From Modicisalibacter ilicicola DSM 19980 (GTDB taxonomy: Bacteria > Pseudomonadota > Gammaproteobacteria > Pseudomonadales > Halomonadaceae): a stretch of DNA of 42,516 bases. Below are positions 17,632 to 25,058 of this stretch, piece after piece (the stretch's first letter is position 1; each line of letters opens with the position of its first letter). The stretch is from the NCBI RefSeq assembly GCF_900128925.1, contig NZ_FQUJ01000022.1, positions 1-42,516 on the forward strand, read 5' to 3'. Under the pieces are notes generated by a model. The model made no database searches, was not told where the DNA came from, and worked only from the letters and a program-made list of their open reading frames with translations. The translations under genes and the position numbers were made by a program.

Positions 17632-17799
17632 ATGACAGAGCTCGAGCAGGAAGAGTTGCGACTCGCCGATTGCGACGCAGAGGCCTACATCAGGCTGGCG
17701 AATGCCATGAAAGAGGCCGGCATGACTTCCGTGACACCCGGTTATTTGCGCAAGCTTGCCGAGAAGATACGCAGCGAACATTACGAGAGCAGTGACTGA
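17632..17799 (+). CDS. Small protein of 55 residues, unrecognised
   Basis: A short reading frame from ATG 17632 to TGA 17799, preceded by AAGGAG about 11 bases upstream. It begins MTELEQEELRLADCDAEAY and continues with two predicted amphipathic helices joined by GMTSVTPGYL, ending RSEHYESSD. It is acidic and soluble-looking, with no signal peptide, membrane segment or metal-binding pattern; one Cys (residue 14). It fills the space between the tRNA-cluster terminator and tRNA-Thr(CGT), whose gene starts 14 bases after the stop, so mRNA and tRNA may share a transcript. The codon use (GAG, CTG, GCC rich) looks like the neighbouring genes, which favours a real gene. No family is recognised. Confidence 0.55.
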   Translation: MTELEQEELRLADCDAEAYIRLANAMKEAGMTSVTPGYLRKLAEKIRSEHYESSD

Positions 17800-17813
17800 T
17801 TCCTTTCAATGAA

Positions 17814-17890
17814 GCCGGCGTAGCTCAGTCTGGTAGAGCAACGCACTCGTAATGCGTAGGTCGGTGGTTCGAGTCCACTCGCCGGCACCA
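17814..17890 (+). tRNA. tRNA-Thr (CGT)
   Basis: A 77-nt tRNA with encoded CCA. The acceptor GCCGGCG pairs with CGCCGGC, anticodon arm ACGCACTCGTAATGCGT gives CGT (ACG codons), T-loop GTTCGAGTC. It has no obvious promoter of its own; it lies 14 bases downstream of the 55-residue ORF. No integrase or other island gene follows its 3' end. Confidence 0.97.
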
Positions 17891-17932
17891 TCTCGAGAAC
17901 GATTTCATGGTGTCTTCGGGAGGCCCTTCCAT

Positions 17933-18739
17933 CTATAGCTCATCGAGCAGGCCCTGAAGTGCCTGGGGTGGCTCCCGAAAGGCCTGGTCGGCATTGGCAA
18001 GCGACATCTCATCATTCCAGACGATTCGCAAATAGCGATCGTCGAAGGCCGCCATTTCCTTCAGTCGGTCGCTGTCCAGGATGACCAGTTGAAACTGGTT
18101 GCGGTATACCAGTCCCTCTTGCGCGAGATGGCTGAAGGTCCGGCTCACATGGACTGCACTCATGCCCAGCGCGTCCGCAAGATCCTGTTGTGTCAGCGGT
18201 AGCAGGAACTCCTCCCGGCAAGTTGCCCCGGTTTCGAGCAGTCGCGTGTGGCATTCGCAGATGAAGTGCGCCGTTCGCTCCCGCGCGCTGCGATGTGCCA
18301 TGATGATCTGACGCTCCGCGAGCATCGCCATGCGCTGGTTCGCGATGGCGAAGAGCAGGGCCGCCGTGTTCGGAGACTCGTTGAACAATTCCAGCAGGGA
18401 GGAGTAGGGGAGTTCGCTTATCCACCCGTCGGTGAGCATGACGGCATCGGTGCGGCGATCGCTCAAGGCAATCCTGCACAGGCCCAGGACGTCGCCGGGA
18501 AGGAAGATTTCCAGCAACTGCCGGCTGCCGTCCTTGTGATAGCGTGCCGAGCAGGCCCAGCCAGCTTGCAGAAACACCAGCGAATCGGCGTTTTCGCCCT
18601 CCCGCCACAACGATTCACCGGCGCTGACCTGGCGAAACTCCCGGTCGAATAGTTTCTCGAGTAATGCAATGTCCTTGCGCTCAAGGGTACGATGAGCGTC
18701 GATGCGCTTTACCATGTTACAGATACCATCCTGACGCAC
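17933..18739 (-). CDS. Crp/Fnr family transcriptional regulator
   Basis: A 268-residue regulator with an N-terminal cNMP-binding-like barrel (about 25-145; GEsLWREGENADSLVFLQAGWA and FLPGDVLGL) and a C-terminal winged helix (182-210, LTQQDLADALGMSAVHVSRTF). The barrel lacks the arginine-centred cAMP pocket of CRP, and the cysteines do not form the FNR [4Fe-4S] pattern, so the signal is unknown. The recognition helix reads SAVHVSR instead of the SRETVGR of CRP, so its DNA half-site should differ from TGTGA. GTG 18739 is chosen because AGGGAG lies five bases upstream; ATG 18715 would drop 8 residues. A Fnr-geometry palindrome lies upstream at 18797-18810, between this gene and the divergent retropepsin-like gene. 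Confidence 0.88.
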   Translation of the reverse strand: MRQDGICNMVKRIDAHRTLERKDIALLEKLFDREFRQVSAGESLWREGENADSLVFLQAGWACSARYHKDGSRQLLEIFLPGDVLGLCRIALSDRRTDAVMLTDGWISELPYSSLLELFNESPNTAALLFAIANQRMAMLAERQIIMAHRSARERTAHFICECHTRLLETGATCREEFLLPLTQQDLADALGMSAVHVSRTFSHLAQEGLVYRNQFQLVILDSDRLKEMAAFDDRYLRIVWNDEMSLANADQAFREPPQALQGLLDEL

Positions 18740-18796
18740 ACCTGCTCCCTAACGGTGGATTGTTATTCAAAGGCTAGAAGAGAGCATGACGACGCA

Positions 18797-18810
18797 TTAT
18801 CGTGCGATAA
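18797..18810. promoter_or_regulatory. Palindrome TTATC-N4-GATAA, candidate operator
   Basis: A perfect 14-bp palindrome-like site (TTATCG, TG, CGATAA) in the divergent gap, about 58 bases from the Crp/Fnr-type gene start and 119 from the retropepsin-like gene. Read as TTATC-N4-GATAA it has the same geometry as the FNR box TTGAT-N4-ATCAA, with different half-sites. It is a candidate binding site for the adjacent regulator, possibly controlling both genes. Confidence 0.4.
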
Positions 18811-18928
18811 CTTAGGTTTACTTTGCCGAGGAGAAGTGCGGTACCCTCAGGAAAAGCGACAGTCTCCTTGGTCGTTAATACAGTGGGCAGAAAATTTCCG
18901 TTCAATCATCCGGAGTGAAATAGAGACG

Positions 18929-19489
18929 ATGCATAAACTGACACGGAACGTTGTGTTCGCAATCCTCGGGACGGGCCTGATGAGTGGTGGCGCCTGGGCC
19001 GACGACGACACCTATGGCTGGATCGAGAAGGCCAGGGTCGAATCTCTCGGGGCTATCGCCAAGGCCAAGCTCGACAGTGGCGCCCTGACCTCCTCGATCA
19101 ACGCCAAGGAGATCGAGCGTTTCGAGCGGGACGGCGAAGACTGGGTGCGCTTCACGCTGACGCTGGAGGATGAGGAGAGTGACGAGATGGTCGCCGAGGA
19201 GCTCGAGCGGCCGGTCTATCGAGACCTGACCGTGCGGGGTGCCGGGGGCAAGGAGGAGCGCCCGGTGGTGCTGCTGAAGCTCTGCATGGGCAAGACGATC
19301 CATGAGGAGCAGTTCAGCCTGAACGATCGCAGCGACATGATCTACCCGGTTTTGCTGGGGCGGCGCACGATTCAGCACCTGGGCAAGATCGATGTGACGC
19401 GCACCTTCATGCATGATCCCGAGTGCGATGACGACTCGCCGGTCCAGGCCCACGACGAGCAGGAGACAGACGAGGACATCGGCGCCTGA
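18929..19489 (+). CDS. Exported retropepsin-like aspartic peptidase (annotated elsewhere as ATP-dependent zinc protease)
   Basis: A 186-residue protein with a signal peptide (hydrophobic 8-20, likely cut after AWA at 24) and one retropepsin-like domain: active-site motif KLDSGALTSSI with Asp49, central strand YRDLTVRG, then YPVLLGRRTI. This matches the RloA/RimB-type family often named ATP-dependent zinc protease; the DSGA motif indicates a dimeric aspartic peptidase fold, and no ATP- or zinc-binding motif is visible. The tail is acidic (DPECDDDSPVQAHDEQETDED). Relatives neighbour ATP-grasp/glutamate ligase genes, but none is next to this one. The frame is open upstream, but ATG 18929 gives the signal peptide directly. 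Divergent from the Crp/Fnr-type regulator. Confidence 0.8.
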   Translation: MHKLTRNVVFAILGTGLMSGGAWADDDTYGWIEKARVESLGAIAKAKLDSGALTSSINAKEIERFERDGEDWVRFTLTLEDEESDEMVAEELERPVYRDLTVRGAGGKEERPVVLLKLCMGKTIHEEQFSLNDRSDMIYPVLLGRRTIQHLGKIDVTRTFMHDPECDDDSPVQAHDEQETDEDIGA

Positions 19490-19550
19490 TCGCTATTCGC
19501 TCAAGCGAGCGGGGGGCGCCGGGGAGCCGGATCGTTGTTGGCCTTCGACG

Positions 19551-19579
19551 TTAAACAGGAGGGTCGGCTCGAGTAGACT
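19551..19579 (+). promoter_or_regulatory. Candidate promoter of the FAH-family gene
   Basis: TTAAAC (19551-19556) and TAGACT (19574-19579) with 17-base spacing lie 37 bases ahead of the FAH-family start. The -10 is good, the -35 weak. Confidence 0.35.
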
Positions 19580-19615
19580 CTCGTTGAAGACGTGACAACA
19601 CCCCTGGAGACTCCC

Positions 19616-20296
19616 ATGCGCTTTATCCCCCGCTTCGCCGACAGCCGACCCTTCGATCGATCCTTGGGCAAGGTCGTCTGTGTCGGGCGCAACTACGCCG
19701 AACACGCCAAGGAACTCGACAACCCGGTGCCCAGTGCGCCGCTGTTGTTCATCAAGCCGGCGACCAGTGTGGTCATGCTCGAAGACGCCATCGAGGTACC
19801 CTCCGCACGCGGCGAGGTGCATTTCGAGACCGAGCTGGCGCTGTTGATCGGTGAGGAATTGACCGATGCGTCACCGCAGGCTGCCGAAAAGGCGGTGGCG
19901 GGGATCGGCCTGGCGCTGGACCTGACCCTGCGCGACGTGCAGGCGAGGCTCAAGGAGAAGGGCCATCCCTGGGAGGTTGCCAAGGCTTTCGACGGCGCCT
20001 GCCCGCTGTCGTCCTTCGTCAGGGTCGAGGGTGTGCCCGACTGGGACAACGTGACCTTCAGCCTGGACATCGACGGCGAGCGCCGTCAGACCGGGCAGGG
20101 CGGTGACATGCTGTTTGCGGTGCCGGTGCTGCTTGCCGAGATGAGCCGGCACTTCACCCTGCAGCCGGGCGACGTGGTGCTGACCGGCACGCCGGCCGGG
20201 GTCGGCCCGCTGCCCGGTGGAGTCGAGCTGCACTTCGTCCTGGAGGCGGGCGCCGGGCATGCCGGGCTGGACATCGTCACGCGCACCACGGGATGA
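19616..20296 (+). CDS. Fumarylacetoacetate hydrolase (FAH) family protein
   Basis: A 226-residue cytosolic FAH-fold protein of the short YcgM/FAHD1 type, whose members hydrolyse or decarboxylate acylpyruvates and oxaloacetate. The family opening KVVCVGRNYAEHAKELDN is clear, and metal ligands are provided by HFETEL (Glu71, Glu73) and LDLTLRDVQ (Asp102). KAFDGACPLSSFV and LTGTPAGVGPL complete the active site. ATG 19616 follows GGAG by 8 bases; the frame starts with GTG at 19592. The exact substrate is not determined by sequence; the decayed MaiA-like GST at 2360 is not linked. Converges on speA with 23 bases between stops. Confidence 0.9.
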   Translation: MRFIPRFADSRPFDRSLGKVVCVGRNYAEHAKELDNPVPSAPLLFIKPATSVVMLEDAIEVPSARGEVHFETELALLIGEELTDASPQAAEKAVAGIGLALDLTLRDVQARLKEKGHPWEVAKAFDGACPLSSFVRVEGVPDWDNVTFSLDIDGERRQTGQGGDMLFAVPVLLAEMSRHFTLQPGDVVLTGTPAGVGPLPGGVELHFVLEAGAGHAGLDIVTRTTG

Positions 20297-20319
20297 AGAG
20301 CCGTTGCCCGCGCTGGCAC

Positions 20320-22224
20320 TCACTGCAGGTAGGTGTAACCCTCGAGTCCCGCGGTCAGATCATTCATGAAGGCGATGCGTTCTCGGGAACTTAGATCGCT
20401 GCCTTCGAGTTGGGCCTCCAGATGGCGACGCAGGACCTCGGCATCGAAGTTCACGTAGCGCAGCACGTCGGCGACGCTATCGCCATGCTGAGCGTTCGAC
20501 AGCCGCCAGCGGCCCTCGGCATCGAGGGTCGCGTCCACCGAGTCGGTGTCGCCGAACAGGTTGTGCAGGTCGCCGAGAATCTCCTGATAGGCACCGACCA
20601 GGAACATGCCCAGCAACCGGTCCTCGTCACTCTTCCATTCGGGCAGCGGCAGGGTGGTCTCCAGCCCCTGGCCATCGACATAGTTGTCGATGCGTCCGTC
20701 GGAGTCGCAGGTGATGTCCTGGATCACCCCTCGGCGCACGGGATCGCGATCCAGCCCGGTCAAGGGTAACACCGGGAAGACCTGATCGATGCCCCAGACA
20801 TCGGGCACCGACTGGAATAGCGAGAAGTTGACGAACAGCTTGTCGGCAAGCTTCTCGGCCAATTCGTCGATGATCTCGCGATGCGCTCGATTGCGGCTGT
20901 CGAGCTTGGTCCGCAGTCGCTGGCAGGCAGCGAAATAGACCGATTCGCCTTCGGCCCTGGTCTGCAGGTCGACCATGCCCAGCACGAAACGCTCCTGCAG
21001 CTCGCCCAGGGCCTGGACCAGGTCGTGATAGGCCTCGACCTGGCCGCGCGGCTCGCCCACCGTTTCCAGACGATCGAAGACTCGCCACAGCTCGCCGACC
21101 TGGGGGTCCTCCTCGGCGAGGCGTTGCTCGGGTGGTTGTTCACCGATTCGCTCCTCGTCGATCACGTTGCTGATCAGCACCGCGTGGTGGGCGGTCAGTG
21201 CCCGCCCGGATTCCGAGATCAGGTGTGGATGTGGAATGCCCTCGGCCTCGCAGGCCTGGCTAAACGCCCATACCACGTTGCTGGCGTATTCGCGCATCGA
21301 GTAGTTGATCGAGCAGAAGCTGCGTGAACGTGTACCTTCGTAATCGACCCCCAGACCGCCCCCGACATCGACGGTATCTACCGGCGCGCCGAGTTCGCGC
21401 AGGCTCTGGTAGAAACGTGCGCATTCGCGCAGGCCACGCTGGATGTCGCGGATGTTGGCGATCTGCGAGCCCAGGTGAAAATGCACCAGTTGCAGGCTGC
21501 CCAGCGCGTCGGTCTCGCGCAGGCGCTCGACGATACTGAAGATCTGGCTGGTGGTGAGGCCGAACTTGGACTTCTCGCCGCCAGAATCCTGCCACTTGCC
21601 CTTGCCCACCGAGGCCAGGCGCGCCCGCAGGCCGATGCGCGGCCGCACATCGAGACGTTCCGCTTCTTCCAGGATCAACGTCAGTTCGGAGTATTTCTCC
21701 ACCACCAGGTAGACCCTGTGGCCGAGCTTTTCACCCATCAGTGCCAGGCGTACGTACTCGCGATCCTTGTAGCCGTTGCACACGATCAGCGACGAGCCAT
21801 CGGCGGACAGCGCCAGCACCGCCAGCAACTCGGGCTTGCTGCCGGCCTCCAGGCCGACGCGGCCATGACCACGCTCCTGGGTGGCGAGAATCTCCTCGAC
21901 CACACGGCGCTGCTGGTTGACCTTGATCGGGTAGACGGCGGTGTAGCCGCCCAGGTAGGCCTCCTCCTGCATCGCGGCATCGAAGGCGGCACACAGCTGT
22001 TCGACACGGTCGTGCAGGATGTCGATGAAGCGTACCAGCACCGGCAGGCGCAGGCCGGCCTCGCGCAGCTGATCGACCAGGGCGTCCAGCGGCAGGGTCG
22101 GCCCTTCGACCTCGCTGCCCAATGGCCTGACGACCGCATGGCCCTGGTCGTCGACGTCGAAATAGCCGCTGCCCCACTGGTCGATATTGTAGGTGCGGCG
22201 TGCCTTGGCGGCGGGTGATGTCAT
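20320..22224 (-). CDS. speA: Biosynthetic arginine decarboxylase
   Basis: PLP enzyme that turns arginine into agmatine, the first step of the agmatine route to putrescine. The 634-residue protein has the PLP lysine in YPIKVNQQR (Lys101), EAGSKPELLA, the HFHLGSQI segment (about 262-269), the glycine-rich DVGGGLGVDYEGT (about 299-311) and the C-terminal SLFQSVPDVWGIDQVFPVLPL typical of the SpeA type. No signal peptide is present, so the enzyme is cytosolic. Its ATG overlaps the thrB stop by four bases (ATGA), so the two are translationally coupled. Confidence 0.96.
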   Translation of the reverse strand: MTSPAAKARRTYNIDQWGSGYFDVDDQGHAVVRPLGSEVEGPTLPLDALVDQLREAGLRLPVLVRFIDILHDRVEQLCAAFDAAMQEEAYLGGYTAVYPIKVNQQRRVVEEILATQERGHGRVGLEAGSKPELLAVLALSADGSSLIVCNGYKDREYVRLALMGEKLGHRVYLVVEKYSELTLILEEAERLDVRPRIGLRARLASVGKGKWQDSGGEKSKFGLTTSQIFSIVERLRETDALGSLQLVHFHLGSQIANIRDIQRGLRECARFYQSLRELGAPVDTVDVGGGLGVDYEGTRSRSFCSINYSMREYASNVVWAFSQACEAEGIPHPHLISESGRALTAHHAVLISNVIDEERIGEQPPEQRLAEEDPQVGELWRVFDRLETVGEPRGQVEAYHDLVQALGELQERFVLGMVDLQTRAEGESVYFAACQRLRTKLDSRNRAHREIIDELAEKLADKLFVNFSLFQSVPDVWGIDQVFPVLPLTGLDRDPVRRGVIQDITCDSDGRIDNYVDGQGLETTLPLPEWKSDEDRLLGMFLVGAYQEILGDLHNLFGDTDSVDATLDAEGRWRLSNAQHGDSVADVLRYVNFDAEVLRRHLEAQLEGSDLSSRERIAFMNDLTAGLEGYTYLQ

Positions 22225-23183
22225 GAGTGACTCCGGGTGGGTAGTGCCAGCGTGCCCTGTTCGATGCGTTGGAGAAGAATGGTGCGAAACCGCTCTGGGT
22301 CATGAGGCGTGAGTTCGTGGGCCGGCGGATCGACATAGACCACCAGCAGGCGCGAAAGCCAGTAGCGCATGGCGGTCATGCGCAGCATCAGCGGCCAGTG
22401 CTCGCGCTCGCTCTCGGTCAGCGGGCGGCGTTTCAGATAGGCCCCGAGCAGCGCATCATGGCGCTCCCGGCTGAGGCTACCATCCGCATCGCTGGCCCAG
22501 TCGTTGACGACGATGGCCAGGTCGAACAGCAGATCGCCGGTGCAGCCATTGTAGAAATCGATGATTCCGCCGAGCGTGTCGCCGTCGAACAGCGTGTTGT
22601 CACGAAACAGGTCGCCATGGATGGCCCCCTGGGGCAGGGTGTCGCCGCCATCGAATGCCCCCTGATAGAGGTCGATCTCGTCGCTCATCAGGGCCTGGTC
22701 TTGCGGCGACAGATAGACCAGTACGCGATGATGGGCGGCCAGCAGCCAGTGCAGGTCCCGAGGGTTGGGGCGATGGCCGGTGAAGTGCTGCGAGACGCTG
22801 TGCATGCGTCCCAGGGCATCCCCCAGGGCGCGGCACTGGGCAAGATTGGGTGCCTTGGGATGCCTGCCCGGCAGGCGCGGAAACAGCAGGGCGGGCTTGC
22901 CGGCCAGGCTCTGCAGGGCGATGCCTTGACGATCATGCACCGGCCCGGGGACGGGCAGGCGATGCTCCGCCAGATAGTCGAGCAGTTCGACGAAGAACGG
23001 CAACTCGTCGTGCTCGCCCTGTTCGAAGAGTGTCAGCACCAGCGACGCGCGGTCGGTGGTGACGAAGAAGGTGGTGTTTTCGGTGCCGCTGGCCACACCC
23101 TCGAGCGCGACAAGCCTGCCTATGTCGAAGCGCTCGAGAAAATCGGCGACCTGGGTATCGCTCAGCGGGGTGAATACGGCCAT
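22221..23183 (-). CDS. thrB: Homoserine kinase, APH-fold type
   Basis: Phosphorylates homoserine for threonine synthesis. The 320-residue protein belongs to the aminoglycoside-phosphotransferase-like (ThrB2) class, not the GHMP-type of E. coli. Opening MAVFTPLSDTQVADFLERFD is family-typical. The catalytic loop is IHGDLFRDN (Asp191, Asn196) and the metal-binding Asp is in GGIIDFYNG (Asp209). In Pseudomonas the same class of thrB lies next to a DUF2782 gene and polA, as here. GAGGACATC precedes ATG 23183. It overlaps speA by four bases. A TACAAT box at 23213-23218 may drive thrB-speA. Confidence 0.92.
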   Translation of the reverse strand: MAVFTPLSDTQVADFLERFDIGRLVALEGVASGTENTTFFVTTDRASLVLTLFEQGEHDELPFFVELLDYLAEHRLPVPGPVHDRQGIALQSLAGKPALLFPRLPGRHPKAPNLAQCRALGDALGRMHSVSQHFTGHRPNPRDLHWLLAAHHRVLVYLSPQDQALMSDEIDLYQGAFDGGDTLPQGAIHGDLFRDNTLFDGDTLGGIIDFYNGCTGDLLFDLAIVVNDWASDADGSLSRERHDALLGAYLKRRPLTESEREHWPLMLRMTAMRYWLSRLLVVYVDPPAHELTPHDPERFRTILLQRIEQGTLALPTRSHS

Positions 23184-23212
23184 GATGTCCTCGCCCTGAA
23201 TGTCGAGCGGGC

Positions 23213-23218
23213 ATTGTA
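23213..23218 (-). promoter_or_regulatory. Candidate -10 box upstream of thrB-speA
   Basis: TACAAT on the minus strand, 29 bases before the thrB start. The -35 region overlaps the base of the hairpin at 23228-23280 and matches consensus poorly. Confidence 0.3.
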
Positions 23219-23227
23219 GCGACTTGT

Positions 23228-23280
23228 CCCCTCGCCTTGCAGAGGCCGGCGGCTATTCCTGCATCTCTTGCAGCGAGGGG
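23228..23280 (-). promoter_or_regulatory. Long imperfect hairpin between the DUF2782 gene and thrB
   Basis: Arms CCCCTCGC (23228-23235) and GCGAGGGG (23273-23280) pair perfectly; the stem extends by TGCA and GAG/CTC pairs across small bulges. No T-run follows on the minus strand, so it is not a classical terminator. It could attenuate transcription or stabilise an mRNA end. Confidence 0.35.
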
Positions 23281-23310
23281 AGGGTAGGCGCTATCGGCCC
23301 CGGCGCGGGC

Positions 23311-23640
23311 TTACCAGGAAAACAGCACCCAGCTGGGGATGGCGATGCGCTCGTTGTCGCTGCGTCGGAAGTCACCGTCGCCATCGTCGTCGATCAGGAA
23401 GTAGGAGGGGCCGACCGCCGGTTCGATCTCGATGGCATAGAGCTGGCCGTTGATGCGGTATTCGCGAATGGTGCGATCCTCCTCCTGACGCACGGTGATG
23501 TCCGGCGTGGGCTGTTCCTGGGCCAGCGTCATGGGAGACGAGAGCAGCAGCGCAACGGCAATGAATAGGCCCGCAACAAGCCGGGGCAGAGGCAAGCTGG
23601 GCAGGACCTCGCGGGATGGAGCCTTACGGAATGGGGCCAT
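23311..23640 (-). CDS. DUF2782 domain-containing exported protein
   Basis: A 109-residue protein with a signal-like N-terminal segment (LVAGLFIAVALLLSSPMTLAQ, about residues 20-40) and a short mature domain with the DUF2782 pattern ITVRQEEDRTIREYRINGQLYAIEIEP followed by YFLIDDDGDGDF. The DxDxDGDF stretch resembles a calcium-loop but no function is established. ATG 23640 follows CTGGAG by six bases; the frame continues up to 23709. The gene neighbourhood polA / DUF2782 / thrB is conserved in pseudomonads, but a function link is not known. Confidence 0.8.
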   Translation of the reverse strand: MAPFRKAPSREVLPSLPLPRLVAGLFIAVALLLSSPMTLAQEQPTPDITVRQEEDRTIREYRINGQLYAIEIEPAVGPSYFLIDDDGDGDFRRSDNERIAIPSWVLFSW

Positions 23641-23709
23641 GAGATTCTCCAGGATCGCTGATTTGCACTTCATGGTATCAGTGTATTCACGATATCGGTG
23701 ATAGTGCAT

Positions 23710-24906
23710 TCAACTTAACCCTGTTCGCCTCGCTTCGGCGATGGGCTGCTGGGCCAATAGCCAGCCGATCAGGATAAAGGCCAGCATCCCGGCGAGGATG
23801 AGGCGAAAATCGAGGCCGGCATCCACCAGGACACCAAGCACCGCCGGGGCGATGCCGGTGGAAAACACCATGCAAGCGCTCAAGGTGGCGCGTACGCGTC
23901 CCAGATGCTCGCTGCCCCATAACTGCACCAGCAGGCTGGTGGCAATGATCTCCTGCATGCCGATCGCCAGCCCACCACCGATCATCAGCGCCCAGACGCC
24001 CAGGTTGCCGCCCAGCCCCATCGCCATCAGCAGGGCCAGGGCATAGGGCAGCAGATAGGTTCTGGCCAGCAGTGCCGGGCCCATCAGGTCCGCCCAGCGC
24101 CCCCCCAGCAATGCGCCGGGCAGTTTGGCGAGTCCCATGCCGGTCAATGCCAGGGCATAGGCGGTCATCGTCGCGTCGAGATCGGCGGTCAACTGTGGGG
24201 CATAGATGAACAGCCCAGTCATGGTGATCGGCAAGGCCATGAGCAGGGGCAGCAGAAGCCAGAAGCGTGCCTCGCGCAGTGGTCGTGGTCCGCTCCGGCG
24301 GGCAGCGCGATTCGGCCGCTCGCCCGGTGCCTTCGGCCAGTGCATTCGCCATAGCATCATTCCCCAGAGCAGTGCCAGGCCCATGCCCAGACACCACCAG
24401 AGTTCGCGCCAGGCAAGCCATACCAGCAGTGCGGTGACCAGTGGCGGCAACAGGATCTCGCCCAGCGGTATCCCCAGGCTGACCAGTCCCAGCGCGCGGC
24501 CACGACTGTGGGTGAACTCGCGACCGATCAGGGTGTTACCGAGATGGGTGAACAGCCCTTGGCCGCACAAGCGTACCAGGCCCAGGCCCAGCAGGGTGGA
24601 GAGCGCCCAGGGCGAGAGTGTCAGCAGCAGAATGCCGCCGAGCATGCCGCTCAGCACGAGAATCGCGAAGCGTCGAGGTGCGATCCAGTCCACACTCGGC
24701 CCACAATAGAGCACCACGAAACCGGCGATCAGCGTGACGATGGAATAGGCGATGCCGAACTCCCCGGCACTGATGGCCAGGCGTTCGGCGATGGGTGCCT
24801 GGAACAAGCCCACGAAATAGCTCTGGCCGAGGCTGCTGGAGAGCATGGCCAGCAGGCCGATGCCCAGCAGGCCACGATGATCTCGAGCAAGGGTGCGATA
24901 GCCCAC
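23710..24906 (-). CDS. MFS transporter
   Basis: A 398-residue inner-membrane protein with about 12 hydrophobic helices and a basic central loop (PKAPGERPNRAARRSGPRPLR, near 195-215) separating two halves, typical of major facilitator permeases. The first half includes VLYCGPSVDWIAPRRF in place of the GxxxDRxGRR loop, and RGRALGLVSLGIPLGEIL in helix 5. Substrate unknown. The start is GTG 24906, with AGGGAG six bases upstream. It is divergent from polA and lies between polA and the DUF2782 gene. Confidence 0.85.
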   Translation of the reverse strand: MGYRTLARDHRGLLGIGLLAMLSSSLGQSYFVGLFQAPIAERLAISAGEFGIAYSIVTLIAGFVVLYCGPSVDWIAPRRFAILVLSGMLGGILLLTLSPWALSTLLGLGLVRLCGQGLFTHLGNTLIGREFTHSRGRALGLVSLGIPLGEILLPPLVTALLVWLAWRELWWCLGMGLALLWGMMLWRMHWPKAPGERPNRAARRSGPRPLREARFWLLLPLLMALPITMTGLFIYAPQLTADLDATMTAYALALTGMGLAKLPGALLGGRWADLMGPALLARTYLLPYALALLMAMGLGGNLGVWALMIGGGLAIGMQEIIATSLLVQLWGSEHLGRVRATLSACMVFSTGIAPAVLGVLVDAGLDFRLILAGMLAFILIGWLLAQQPIAEARRTGLS

Positions 24907-24973
24907 GCGTGTCTCCCTGGCAGTAAGCGTCCGTGCAGAACGGCCAGTGTATCAGCCAATCCGGTACCGGTGC

Positions 24974-25002
24974 CTGACGGCTCGGAACGGCTTGCGTATC
25001 AT
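24974..25002 (+). promoter_or_regulatory. Candidate polA promoter
   Basis: CTGACG (24974-24979) and TATCAT (24997-25002) with 17-base spacing in the MFS/polA divergent gap, about 57 bases ahead of the polA start. Confidence 0.45.
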
Positions 25003-25058
25003 GGGCGCATCGACTGCCTTTCTCTTTGCTCTTTTTCTTTGCTAGGGGACGCCTTTCC

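Noticed and set aside
17886..17912. Six-base inverted repeat CACCAT/ATGGTG after tRNA-Thr(CGT)
   Set aside because: The loop is long and no T-run follows, so it was not called a terminator.
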